NCBI GenBank assembly: GCA_026770585.1
Contig: MU646726.1
Span: 325,523-341,252 of the forward strand
Source of the DNA: Baffinella frigidus
Taxonomy: Eukaryota > Cryptophyceae > Cryptomonadales > Baffinellaceae
Direction of reading: 5' to 3'
DNA: 15,730 nt
Position numbers and translations under genes: made by a program. Shown here piece by piece: positions 9,001-14,428 of this stretch. Within the stretch, counting starts at the first letter, position 1, and each line of letters opens with the position of its first letter. The notes beneath the pieces were generated by a model. It saw only the letters and a program-made list of their open reading frames with translations, did no database searches and was not told the DNA's origin.

Positions 9001-9937
9001 TGTCCTGCTGCCATAAACCCCAAACCCTAGACCTCATCCGGGAACAAGTTTAATTTAGAAGAAAATGGACAATCAAACCGGATTCTGGCCCCAATCAAAA
9101 TCAAATCAAAATTAGTTAGGACTTGATTAACCTTCGTCCAACTCCTGTGAACAAATAGGGGTCCATTTCCTTTTAATTAAACATGTTCCCGGATTTCAAC
9201 CCTAATGTTCGCCGGTGCAAAACAAGAAGGCCCCCGGACGGCAGTTGCCTGAACCGGGCACCTTTGTACCAAAACAGGTTTGTACGGGGACGGTGACTGA
9301 TCCAGGCGGGATTTTGTACCAGGAATATCTCAGATTAGTCAACCGCCTTTGACCACTTTGTGCCCTGTTTTGTGCGCGGCTTTCCCAGACCCGCGGGAGA
9401 GCACACCGTCGTGGAGAGCTGGAGGGACGTGACGAAGGGCGTGGGGTCGTAAGTCTTGGCCTGTGAGTGGGCGAGGTTCGCGAAGAGGCGGCGCAGCTCC
9501 TCGAGGGGGCGCGTGTTGTTCGTGGACTCCTCCGGGACAACTTCGTGCTCCAGGTTCAGGATCGTGCGGCGGAACGGCTTGTTCGCGTACAGGCACTGGA
9601 GCATCGAGTTCATGTAGCACGTCGCGCCGAGGTTCCGCAGCCCGCCGAAGGGGACGCTGTCGCCCCGCGTCGCGGTGGGGTGGAAGTCCTGGGCCTTGTC
9701 GCCCTTCGGGGTTACCTTCTTCATCTTCCACCCGAGGCCCCCGAAGCAGGACGGATTCCACTTGTGGTTGGTCTTGCACGGGTCCGCGGCGTTCGTGCAC
9801 GATCGATGTGGTCCACCCACGGGGTGCTCCAACCCGTAGATCAGCCGCATCTGGATCTCCGTCGGCTCCCCCCCGCCAGCGATTTCCTCCAGCTCTGCCG
9901 CGCTCAGCACATCGACGCCCACAGGAACCTGCGGCAT
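1..9937 (-). CDS. USP48: USP48/UBP26-type ubiquitin-specific protease, 8 exons, 3' end outside window
   Basis: Cysteine protease of the USP (peptidase C19) family, which removes ubiquitin from proteins. Plant UBP26 acts on histone H2B in the nucleus. Exons on the minus strand are 9407-9937, 8557-8651, 6794-6845, 6313-6357, 4262-4351, 3056-3118, 2031-2117 and 1-18, totalling 981 bases or 327 codons with an open frame through every junction. Residues 99-115 are the Cys box (GLRNLGATCYMNSMLQC) with catalytic Cys107. Residues 179-185 are the QQDAQEF box. C225/C228 and C272/C275 form the zinc-ribbon pairs. TGDNQY, then VDATR, then LHLMRFVYD follow in the family order. The N-terminal CKTNHKWNPSCFGGLG resembles the Cys-rich stretch before the Cys box in USP48 and UBP26. 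These proteins are about 1000 residues, so roughly two thirds, including the His box, lie beyond base 1. All introns are GT-AG. Family assignment is near certain; the USP48/UBP26 subgroup is from remembered alignment. Confidence 0.92.
19..182 (-). repeat. Reiterated exon 8 acceptor context
   Basis: The true acceptor CTGCAG|GT at 19-24 is echoed as CTGCAG words at 70, 104, 161 and 177, each within the larger unit ACCTGCAGACA, interleaved with GTTAGTAAACGTTTAC-like words. Confidence 0.6.
209..253. repeat. Short hairpin
   Basis: Arms 209-227 and 235-253 pair at 17 of 19 positions (GTCCGCAACACCCCCTACA and its complement). It may be a remnant of a palindromic element. Confidence 0.6.
731..1095. 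repeat. Nested tandem repeat in USP intron 7
   Basis: Seven copies of GCCTGATCGAGTTGGG start at 731, 790, 849, 900, 943, 994 and 1045. The spacings are 59, 59, 51, 43, 51 and 51, so they differ by multiples of 8. The variable part is made of octamers such as GTTAGCCA and GTTAGCTA. Confidence 0.85.
1119..1840 (-). repeat. Three echoes of USP exon 7 (3' half) in intron 7
   Basis: Copies near 1799-1840, 1483-1526 and 1119-1163 encode variants of RKKVMSAVTFPK and keep the AAG|GTACCC donor. Each belongs to a larger repeated block that also carries TCTACACGTTTGCT and ATGCAGC words. A more diverged fourth block lies near 416-690. Confidence 0.8.
1620..1755. mobile_element. Palindromic MITE-like element, about 136 bases
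   Basis: Arms of about 50 bases (starting ATCTCCACAAAAGTATTAAT; the right arm ends ATACTTGTATGGAGAT) surround a short AT-rich loop. It carries no protein. It interrupts one of the repeated exon 7 echo blocks, so it is younger than that duplication. No clear target duplication is seen. Confidence 0.75.
2031..2117 (-). CDS. USP48: USP exon 7: LxLMRF strand
   Basis: Encodes VLHLHLMRFVYDTKTFNRKK then VMSAVTFPK, corresponding to [20 protein letters not shown] of human USP48. The acceptor is TTGGCAG|GTT and the donor is CCTAAG|GTACCC. The 2367-2413 copy lacks the second half of the exon. The 1119, 1483 and 1799 copies lack the first half. Only this copy is complete and flanked by both splice sites. 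Confidence 0.9.
2367..2413 (-). repeat. Echo of USP exon 7 (5' half)
   Basis: Forty-five of 47 bases match 2071-2117, encoding VLHLHLMRFVYDTKT with the acceptor CGCCAG|GTT kept. It then runs into telomere-like repeat, so it lacks the FPK end and a donor. Confidence 0.88.
2579..2958 (-). repeat. Three echoes of USP exon 6 (3' end) in intron 6
   Basis: 2929-2958 matches the original at 29 of 30 bases (GIELIDLLQ). 2803-2829 encodes GIELIDLPQ. 2579-2607 is decayed. All end at the junction before GT or a GC-type variant and are surrounded by TTTCGGG/TTTAGGG-like repeats. Confidence 0.75.
3056..3118 (-). CDS. USP48: USP exon 6: second zinc-ribbon pair
   Basis: Encodes CAACDTKVDATRGIELIDLP plus Q. 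The CxxC and VDATR match the USP48/UBP26 pattern. The acceptor is AAACAG|TGT and the donor is CCGCAG|GTAAAA. The 3' end is copied downstream at 2929-2958, 2803-2829 and 2579-2607. Confidence 0.9.
3292..4209 (-). repeat. Six echoes of USP exon 5 (3' end) in intron 5
   Basis: Copies at 4167-4209, 4036-4061, 3880-3928, 3749-3774, 3578-3627 and a weak one at 3292-3320. They encode variants of ADFLKKEELTGDNQYQ. Most keep the donor context TACCAG|GTA. All are in gene orientation and downstream of the true exon. Confidence 0.85.
3749..4255. repeat. Tandem duplication, period 287 bases, in intron 5
   Basis: The pairs 3749/4036 and 3880/4167 are each 287 bases apart. The sequence between (GGTTTACGTTTAGGGTTCAG, TTTTAAGTTTCAGCGTTCA) recurs in both. 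Each unit carries two exon 5 echoes. Confidence 0.75.
4262..4351 (-). CDS. USP48: USP exon 5: helical segment before second CxxC
   Basis: Thirty codons, from DLPVQGMSSLPEALADF to LTGDNQYQ. It aligns with ELNVKGLKSL...LNGDNQYFC of plant UBP26. The acceptor is GGTTGCAG|GAC and the donor is TACCAG|GTATAC. It is the most heavily echoed exon of the window, with downstream copies of its 3' end and upstream copies of its 5' end. Confidence 0.9.
4370..4835. repeat. Tandem repeat GTGTGAGCAAATCGTCGTTT
   Basis: A unit of about 21 bases occurs some six times at 4370-4510 and about four times at 4670-4830, in USP intron 4. It explains the repetitive minus-strand frames seen here (DDLLTRTRRFAHT), which I do not regard as genes. 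Confidence 0.8.
4518..5127 (-). repeat. Two echoes of USP exon 5 (5' end)
   Basis: At 4518-4556, 37 of 39 bases match the original start, encoding DLPVQGMSSLPEA. At 5101-5127 a shorter copy encodes DLPVQGTS. Both lie upstream in intron 4, each attached to the same E1 tail fragment. Confidence 0.8.
4573..4637 (+). mobile_element. E1 tail fragment beside exon 5 upstream echo
   Basis: Carries AAAGTTGACGGATTTGTACC, then GGGCCCAGAATGACAACTT and ATAGTCTGTCAG. It lies next to the exon 5 5' echo at 4518-4556, on the 3' splice-site side. Confidence 0.55.
5146..5212 (+). mobile_element. E1 tail fragment beside second exon 5 upstream echo
   Basis: Near-copy of 4573-4637, from AAAGTTGACGGCTTTGTATC to ATAGTCTGTCAG. 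It is preceded by the same CGGGCGGTG spacer and by another exon 5 5' echo (5101-5127), so spacer, echo and element were duplicated together. Confidence 0.55.
5231..5352. mobile_element. MITE-like element with perfect 20-base terminal inverted repeats
   Basis: TGCGAGGCCACTCAATTTAA at 5231-5250 is exactly complementary to 5333-5352. Inside are GGTTTCTC and GAGAAACC. The heptamer GATGTCC occurs just outside both ends (5221 and 5357). Confidence 0.8.
5534..5735. mobile_element. MITE-like element with perfect 33-base terminal inverted repeats
   Basis: 5534-5566 (GTAGAGCGTTTGCGGTAATT...) is exactly complementary to 5703-5735. Inner CGGTTTTCCGGTTTT pairs with AAAACCGGAAAACCG near 5685. The ends could be a TA target duplication followed by GAGCGTTTGCGG, as in Tc1/mariner-type MITEs. 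No transposase is present. Confidence 0.8.
5936..6022. mobile_element. Hairpin element, conserved loop family, copy 1
   Basis: Arms TTATTCTGGCGCGTCCT and AGGACGAGCCAGAATAA (16 of 17 paired) enclose a loop with GAGCAGAC, CCAGTACAAAAGGGC and AAAGC. The loop is shared with the 7371-7493 element although the inner arms differ. Confidence 0.6.
6313..6357 (-). CDS. USP48: USP exon 4: second Cys of first CxxC pair
   Basis: A 45-base exon encoding VCGQKSKVVTPFLEL. The acceptor is AAACCAG|GTC, directly after telomere-like intron sequence, and the donor is GAGCTG|GTGCGA. It aligns with the human stretch CGRESKLLSKFYELEL. A 17-base copy of its donor region is repeated at 6138-6154. Confidence 0.85.
6618..6665 (-). 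repeat. Echo of USP exon 3 (3' part)
   Basis: Forty-seven of 48 bases match 6779-6826, encoding NGRYCYCTTCVVCGHP. The copy is 161 bases downstream of the original and separated from it by a GTAGGGT-type tandem repeat. It lacks the exon start. Confidence 0.85.
6794..6845 (-). CDS. USP48: USP exon 3: first half of zinc ribbon
   Basis: Begins in phase 2, completing a Ser codon, then MVKDEFNGRYCYCTTCV. This matches the family segment between the QQD box and the first CxxC pair. The acceptor is CCCGCAG|CATGG. The donor is placed at GTG|GTCTGC, because only that choice restores the CxxC spacing with exon 4. The first eleven bases of the following intron repeat the first eleven of exon 4, so the junction is ambiguous by sequence alone. 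Confidence 0.85.
6875..6957 (+). mobile_element. E1 fragment, opposite orientation, upstream of true exon 3
   Basis: It has GAGCCCGGGCTC, AAAGTTAACGGATTTGTGCC and ATGACAACTTGAGACTAGTC. It sits between true exon 3 (ending 6845) and the exon 3 5' echo at 6958-6983, so it too is flanked by copies of an exon end. On the minus strand it feeds into the pre-acceptor sequence GGCTAAACCCTGAAACCCCC. Confidence 0.55.
6958..7103 (-). repeat. Two echoes of USP exon 3 (5' end)
   Basis: Copies at 6958-6983 and 7079-7103 encode MVKDEF and keep the acceptor-like CGCGCAG|CATGG and CGCGTAG|AATGG. Both are upstream of the true exon, in intron 2. Confidence 0.75.
7130..7213 (+). mobile_element. E1 fragment, opposite orientation, beside exon 3 echo
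   Basis: On the plus strand it carries the blocks GCTCTTCCCCGCTCCAAAG, TTGACGGGTTTGTACCACGG and the tail ATAGTCTGTC. On the minus strand it lies just upstream of an exon 3 5' echo (7079-7103). The outer limits are uncertain. Confidence 0.55.
7371..7493. mobile_element. Hairpin element, conserved loop family, copy 2
   Basis: Arms AGAAAAACTGGGCTCGCCAT and ATGGCGAGCCCCGTTTTTCT pair at 19 of 20 positions, with outer AGCTCTGCCT/AGGCAGAGCT also paired. The loop TATTTAGAGCAG...CGGTACAAAAGGGC matches that of the copy at 5936-6022. Confidence 0.6.
7575..7762 (-). mobile_element. E1 element, second copy in USP intron 2
   Basis: Same order of blocks as the 8388-8556 copy and well over 80% alike by eye. 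It again starts GTCCGTTCCACACGCG next to a short degenerate copy of exon 2's 3' end (7765-7787). The far end includes the paired GTCAACTT/AAGTTGAC words. Confidence 0.65.
7802..8061. mobile_element. Element with about 45-base imperfect inverted repeats enclosing a coding-like segment
   Basis: Left TCGGAAGATAACATCACC and CCACTTTTTATGCTGTGCTA pair with right-end GATCTTCCGA and TAACACAGCATAAAAGTGG. Between them a 38-codon plus-strand frame runs from ATG 7868 to TAG 7984. Confidence 0.6.
8217..8297. mobile_element. Palindromic MITE-like element, 81 bases
   Basis: Arms TTGATGGCA...AAATTACTACAC at 8217-8241 and complement to 8297, 22 or 23 of 25 paired. The inner AAATTACTACAC/GTGTAGTAATTTT is shared with the 1620-1755 element, so the two are related. 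It lies in USP intron 2. Confidence 0.7.
8329..8387 (-). repeat. Echo of USP exon 2 (3' two thirds)
   Basis: Encodes LSYLDDKLVLCAALQENVR with the intact junction CGCAG|GTTTAT. It lacks the QQDAQEF part and any acceptor, so it cannot replace the true exon. Two bases differ over 59. Confidence 0.85.
8388..8556 (-). mobile_element. E1 element, copy starting at the exon 2 donor
   Basis: Read on the minus strand, it starts GTCCGTGCCACACGCGCGCG, which is the functional 5' splice site of protease exon 2. It has an internal repeat of the first 30 bases or so, then AGTCTAGCTCTGTCTCAGTC, GAGCCCGGGCTCTTTCCCGC and AAGTTGACGG. On both sides lies the 3' end of exon 2 (8557-8615 and 8329-8387, 57 of 59 bases identical), as a long direct repeat. 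Confidence 0.7.
8557..8651 (-). CDS. USP48: USP exon 2: QQDAQEF box
   Basis: Encodes VQQDAQEFLKLLLSYLDDKL and then VSCAALQENVR plus two bases of the next codon. The 3' splice site is TTCGCAG|GTG and the 5' splice site is CGCAG|GTCCGT. The QQD box helps shape the ubiquitin-binding cleft in USPs. Its 3' 59 bases are repeated almost perfectly at 8329-8387, and its 5' end is repeated upstream at 8845-8875 and 8990-9011. Confidence 0.9.
8640..8790. repeat. Tandem copies of the exon 2 acceptor context
   Basis: CTGCGAACGAGA...GGTTGACTAA recurs about three to four times with a period near 28 bases. On the minus strand each reads TCTCGTTCGCAG, the same as the true acceptor at 8652. Confidence 0.75.
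8845..9011 (-). repeat. Two echoes of USP exon 2 (5' end)
   Basis: At 8845-8875 the acceptor TTCGCAG|GTT is followed by QQDVQEF, then the match stops. At 8990-9011 a more decayed QQDTDKF-like copy remains. Both lie upstream of the true exon, inside intron 1. Confidence 0.7.
9407..9937 (-). CDS. USP48: USP exon 1: N-terminus and Cys box
   Basis: Residues 1-177. It carries a short Cys-containing leader (C47, C54, C64), then the Cys box with Cys107 and the segment ending FVTSLQLSTT. The donor is ACG|GTGTGC (intron begins at 9406). Joining to exon 2 gives LQLSTT-VQQDAQEF, which aligns without gap to the plant and human proteins. I placed the start at the ATG at 9937-9935. The frame stays open up to 10000 with another ATG, but the codons above 9937 look like leader. 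A second possibility is a 3' splice site at GCCGCAG|GTT just after this ATG, with an earlier exon upstream. Confidence 0.85.
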
Positions 9938-10094
9938 CCCTCCCACAGGTTTTAAAAACGACGCGCAGAGATGGTCCTGCTGGCAAGAGGACACCACCAA
10001 GAAATACCCTGCCAGCCCTGCCGTCGCAAGAAAGAGCCCAAAGTGGTCTCATCACGGAAAATGGAAACCGGTTTGCATTTTCGGCCCCACCTGA
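9938..10094. promoter_or_regulatory. Putative bidirectional promoter/leader region
   Basis: These 157 bases separate the proposed start codons of the minus-strand protease and the plus-strand unknown gene. They must hold both leaders if both starts are right. I see no clear TATA box; TTTTAAAA at 9950-9957 lies too close to the protease ATG to be one. The call rests on gene arrangement only. Confidence 0.35.
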
Positions 10095-10688
10095 ATGGCT
10101 CTGCCCTTCTTGGAAGGCGCCGCAGTGGCCGCCGGCTTTCTGTCCCTCGCCGTGGACACCATCTTCGCTCGACGGAAGCTGCCCTCGCAAGGCGGAGTGG
10201 CGCGACCAAAGCCACCTTCAGCCAGGAACCTTCCGCTAAAGTTGACAAGTCGGAAAAAGTCATCTGAGGCTAAGGTTGCGAGCCTTAGCAACTTTGGGAG
10301 CCTCGTCAACTTTGACAAACAGAAAATGCAGGGATCGGCGGAAGCTGCTGTGGGCCAGGAGGCGCCAGGCGCGGCGACGCAGGCGCAGCTGCCAGCAGCG
10401 GGCGTGGCGGAGGCGGGAGTGGCAGCGGCGAGCACGGGGACGGGCGAGGGCAGCGAGAGGCCTCCGGCTGAAGCAGGTGCGCCCGAAGTTGCGGTGGCGA
10501 GCGCTCCTCCGAAGGCGACAAAGAAGACCCCGGTGAACACGCGGCGTGGCTGGGGGCTTGGAAAGCCGTCATGGGCGATGGGCGGGCCCGGGCGTGGAGG
10601 GAAGGGGGGCTGTCCGTGCTGCGCCGGGCCGACGCACGAGGAGACCTGGCGCGATGAAATGGGCGCGATGGCGAATCTGAAGCAATGA
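10095..10688 (+). CDS. Unknown 197-residue protein, N-terminal hydrophobic segment, C-terminal CPCC
   Basis: I do not recognise this protein. It is a single open frame with strongly G/C-rich third positions, unlike the surrounding non-coding DNA, and runs from an ATG to TGA at 10686-10688. Residues 1-25 (MALPFLEGAAVAAGFLSLAV...) are hydrophobic and followed by ARRK, which suggests a membrane anchor, signal or organelle-targeting peptide. A basic, Ser-rich stretch follows at about 30-60, then an Ala/Gly/Glu-rich low-complexity region at about 80-150. The C-terminus has Trp-containing GWGLGKPSWAM, a Gly-rich run and a CPCC at 173-176. It is divergent from the protease. The opposite strand also stays open here for 258 codons but looks like a GC-rich shadow. 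A downstream spliced exon cannot be excluded. Confidence 0.65.
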   Translation: MALPFLEGAAVAAGFLSLAVDTIFARRKLPSQGGVARPKPPSARNLPLKLTSRKKSSEAKVASLSNFGSLVNFDKQKMQGSAEAAVGQEAPGAATQAQLPAAGVAEAGVAAASTGTGEGSERPPAEAGAPEVAVASAPPKATKKTPVNTRRGWGLGKPSWAMGGPGRGGKGGCPCCAGPTHEETWRDEMGAMANLKQ

Positions 10689-11109
10689 ACCCTGCAAGCT
10701 CTTGCTCTACCGCGCGCTGCTGTGTCCCTCTGCCCACCGCCCTCTGCAGCGATCAATGATCGTTTGGCAGACGCCCAATTTGTACAGCAGGGAAGCGCCG
10801 ACCCCCCACCCCTCCCTGGTTCAATCAAATCCGGGATCTAAATACGATCAAATCGGAAGGCGGGGGCTGCCGGCTCCTTCGCATCCCTCGGGTAGTTTGG
10901 TGTCTGTTCCGCTGTCGCCCCAGCGTCATGCACAAACTGGACCGGCATAGACGCACGCGGCCGTCCGGTGGTCCTAGGGGTGGGGCGGCTCCATATGCAA
11001 GGGTGGTGTTGTTCCACCGATGGGCTGCGACCTGGCAGCCCTCAAACTCAACGTGGGTGCAATCGCCATTTTTTGAGGGCTGGTGGTGTGAGGACCGGCG
11101 CCTCGCATC

Positions 11110-11310
11110 CCTGCAACCCTAAACCCTAGGCCCTAAGCCCTAGTCCTAAGTCCCAAACCCTAAATCCTAAACCCTGAACCATAAACCATAAACCATAAAC
11201 CATAAACCCTAAACCCTAAAACCCTAAAACCATAAACCATAAACCATAAACCCTAATCCACAAACCCCAAACCCTAAACCCTAACCACAAACCCTACATG
11301 CAAACCCTGC
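11110..11310. repeat. CCCTAAA-type telomere-like block
   Basis: Degenerate CCCTAAA with a run of CATAAAC units, in intergenic DNA before the fold-back cluster. Orientation is opposite to most intronic blocks. Between 10689 and 11110 I see only a small hairpin (CAGCCCTCAAA and complement, 11037-11082) and no gene. Confidence 0.8.
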
Positions 11311-11357
11311 GACTCGCGCGCTCCCAGCGCCTAGGGCCCGCCTCTCTGGCGGTCCCT

Positions 11358-12223
11358 ACAGGGGTACCTCGCTCATAAGAAACCGCCCCCCCCTAGGACC
11401 CTACAGTAGGCCTATGCCTCGGGCCCTACGCTGGTCCTAGGGGGGGGGGCAGTTTCTTATGAGCGAGGAACCCCTGTATCCCTTCAGTGGCCATGGGGCC
11501 ATATTTGACCCCAGGGAGGTGCCTATCCCTGTGTAGGAGCGTAAGAGGTTACTGGTCACGTAAGGGATAATGTGACACTGCAGGGGTACCTCGCGCATAA
11601 GGAGCCGCGCCCCCCTAGGACTCCGCAGTAGGCCAGTACATGTACCTAGGGTCCTGGGGGGGGGGGGGGGCTCCTGATGAGCGAGGTGCCCCTGTACGTG
11701 TACAGGGGTACCTCGCTCATAAGAAACCGCCGCCCCCTAGGACCCTACAGTTGGGCTATGCCCAGGGCCCTATGGCGGTTGTAGGATGGGGGCGGTGCCT
11801 TATGGGCGAGGTACAGGGGTACCTCACCCATGAGAAACCGCCTCCTCCTAGGACCCTACAGTTGGGCTATGCCTAGGGCCCTATGGCGGTCGTAGGGTGG
11901 GGGCGGGTTTTTCTGAGCGAGGTACAGGGGTACCTCGCTCATAAGAAACTGCCCCCCCCCTAGGACCACCATAGGGCCCTAGGCATGGTCCTACTGTATG
12001 GTGCTAGGGGGGGGCGGTTTCTTATGAGCGAGGTACCCCTGTACCCCTGTACCCTGAGCCTGGCCCATCCTCCTCTGCACTGCGCCACGGTTCTACATCA
12101 CGTACAGGGGTACATCGCTCATAAGAAAGTGCCACTCTCTAGGACCCTACAGTAGGCCTATGCCTAGGGCCCTATGATGGTCATAGGGGGGGGGGGGCTT
12201 TCTTATGAGTGAGGTACCCCTGT
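11358..12223. mobile_element. Cluster of six fold-back elements
   Basis: Near-palindromes of about 115-120 bases at about 11358-11477, 11581-11695, 11702-11813, 11813-11925, 11924-12042 and 12104-12223. Each begins ACAGGGGTACCTCGCTCATA, has a C-run then CCTAGGAC, a CCTATGCCTAGGGCCCTA-like centre, a G-run, and ends TTATGAGCGAGGTACCCCTG. Three are joined end to end. A lone half-end lies at 12480. No protein is encoded. Confidence 0.85.
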
Positions 12224-12472
12224 AGGGGCGGACTATGTTCCGAACTACGTTCCGGAGTAGGCCTCAGCTTTGCATTTTCAGTAAAGCGACTCTCTCCCTC
12301 ACGCGACGGGCATCATGACGCCTTTGACCTCGGTGCGACGAACACCTGTGCCGATAAATATGCTGCACTACAGGGATACATGCAGGTCAAGTGGAGATGT
12401 CCACTTAGGACCCTTCCGACTGGCTTACCTGATGTGAGCGGGCGGGACCGTAGAATCGTGTGCCTCGCATGA

Positions 12473-12748
12473 GGCGCATACAGGGGTACCTCGTATGCAA
12501 CGTGCGCCTCTGCGTCTTCTTTTCCTGTAGGACCTTTTAATCTAGTCACCATCAGTCGCTTTACAGCAACTGTTGCGGGGAACTTCGACCCAGATTTCCC
12601 TCAACCTTGGGAACCGTTTTGGGCCGTTAATAAACCGACGAACTTCTATGTGAGGCACGGTGTTCTGAGCTCTGGAGGCCCCGGCCTGCCTGGCTCCACG
12701 AATCCCGAGGAGGCCAACTGTCTTCGCTGGATTTACTCGAGAGCGTGA
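12473..12748 (+). other. Orphan open frame without ATG, 91 codons
   Basis: I do not recognise it. It is open from after the TGA at 12470-12472 to TGA at 12746-12748 and reads like protein (GNFDPDFPQPWEPFWAVNKP, then TNFYVRHGVLSSGGPGLPG). The same frame is open upstream from ATG 12209 to that TGA, so 180 codons are interrupted by one stop. It could be a decayed insertion, an exon, or chance. The half fold-back end at 12480 falls inside it. Confidence 0.3.
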
Positions 12749-12849
12749 CCCGGCCGCTGGATTACTCTCAGGACGTGATGCGATGGACGTGGTGCTTCGA
12801 ACTTTGTCCTTGAAACTAGGATCGAGGCATGATCCCCCGGGCCTCTGGC

Positions 12850-13060
12850 CCCGAGGCTTAGGCCGTGAAGCTTCGAACTTGATGCTTAGAGGCGTCGAAC
12901 TTGAGACTTAGAACTTGGTGCTTAGAGACTTAGAACTTGAGGCTTAGAACTTGAAGCTTGGTGCTTGCAACTAGAACTTGAACAGGCTTAGAACGTTGAT
13001 GCTTGCTGAAAACTTGAAGCTTCCAACTTGATGCTTGCTTAGAAAGCGACGCCCTTCTCC
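12850..13060. repeat. Degenerate tandem repeat CTTAGAACTTGAGG
   Basis: Units such as GACTTAGAACTTGGTGCTTA recur about a dozen times with small changes. It lies just 3' of the RraA-like stop codon on the minus strand. Confidence 0.7.
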
Positions 13061-13317
13061 GTGAGGATCGAGACATGCTCCTCCGACAGGCTTCGCACGT
13101 GAAGCTTCCAACTTTGTCATCGAAACTTGGTGCTTAGAAAGCGACGCCCTTCTCCGTGAGGAGCTTGCCGAGGGGGGAGTCGGCCTTGATCTTGCCAGAC
13201 ATGAAGGGGTAGTACCTGGGTTAGGGTGAATGGTTTAGGGCCTGGACAAAAAAAAGGTTGGTTGCTGTTTTCTGCACCTTTCGAGGTGTTTCGCACCCTA
13301 GGGGGGAGTCAGCCTTA
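13037..13317 (-). repeat. Two echoes of RraA-like exon D
   Basis: 13037-13067 is an exact 31-base copy of the end of the coding region including the stop, 95 bases downstream of it. 13301-13317 is a short copy of the ADSPL part, upstream in the last intron. Confidence 0.8.
13134..13215 (-). CDS. RraA-like terminal exon D
   Basis: The first base completes Lys, then YYPFMSGKIKADSPLGKLLT and EKGVAF, then TAA at 13136-13134. The acceptor is ACCCAG|GTAC. The last 31 bases around the stop are copied exactly at 13037-13067, in what would be the 3' UTR. Confidence 0.88.
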
Positions 13318-14336
13318 AGGAGTAGTTATCGCGTGTGAACCGGGCGGGGTACGCACGTGTCCCGCTTACGTGTGAACCTCAACACTCAAAACCTTCAGGG
13401 TCTAGACCCCTAAACCCTGAGGGTCTGGGCGGGGGTCCTTACTTGCCCGGGGGGCACTCCGCAAGCGGGTTTAGGGTTGAGGGTTTAAGGCTTAGGGTTT
13501 AGGGGTTAGGGTTGGGGATTTAGGGGTTAAGGGCGTAGGTTTTAGGGGTGTCGCACACCTGCCCACGCCAGGTCACACACCAGAATTCAAGGGCGAGCCC
13601 CTTGATGCCCCCCTCGATCACCTCGCGCGAGTGCTTTGTCAACCCTACACCCTACACCCTACACCCTACACCCTCAACCCCAAAACCCACACCGTAAACC
13701 CCGCGGCGCGCGTGTGAACCGTCCCTCAACGCGTGTGAACCGTGCCTTAACCCCAAAGCGTGAAGCGTGAAGCGTAACCCCCCGGGTAGGGGTCCTCACT
13801 TGCACGGGGGGCACTCCTCCTTTTCGAGCTGGGTCTTCATCACCCACAACCTTACACCCTCAGCCCTGGCCCCTACCCTACACCCGAAACCCTTCATATC
13901 GCGTGTGAACCGGGCGGGGGGTCCTTACTTGCCCGGGGGGCACTCCTCCTTCTCGAGCTGGGTCTTGATGATGCCCTCGATCACCTCGCGCGAGTGCGCG
14001 ATGTCGTACACCTGGACACACGGGATAGGGCGTCAGTTGGTAGGATAAGGCGTCGGTTGGTATGATAGGGCGGCCGGTGGCAGGATAGGATGTCAGGTGT
14101 CAGGATAGGGCGTCGGTTGTGATGATGCCCTCGACCACCTCGCGCGAGTACGCGATGTCGTACACTTGTTTAGGGTTTAGGGTTTAGGGTTTAAGGGTTT
14201 CGGGTTTAGGGCTTAGGGTTTAGGGGTTAAGGGTGTAGGTTTTAGGGGTGTCGTACACCTGCCCACGCCAGGTCACACACCAGAATTCACGGGCGAGCCC
14301 CTAGCGACGCGGTTAAGGGTTTAGGGTTTGGGGTGT

Positions 14337-14376
<40 letters not shown>

Positions 14377-14383
14377 GGTGTGT

Positions 14384-14428
<45 letters not shown>

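Noticed and set aside
9463-10239. Plus-strand open frames of 258 and 162 codons over USP exon 1
   Set aside because: They are antisense to the well-supported Cys-box exon and show no recognisable protein features.
10052-10828. Minus-strand open frame of 258 codons opposite the unknown plus gene
   Set aside because: Its composition (Pro/Ala/Arg/Ser-rich) is that of an antisense shadow of a G/C-rich third-position gene; the plus frame has the better codon pattern and ends.
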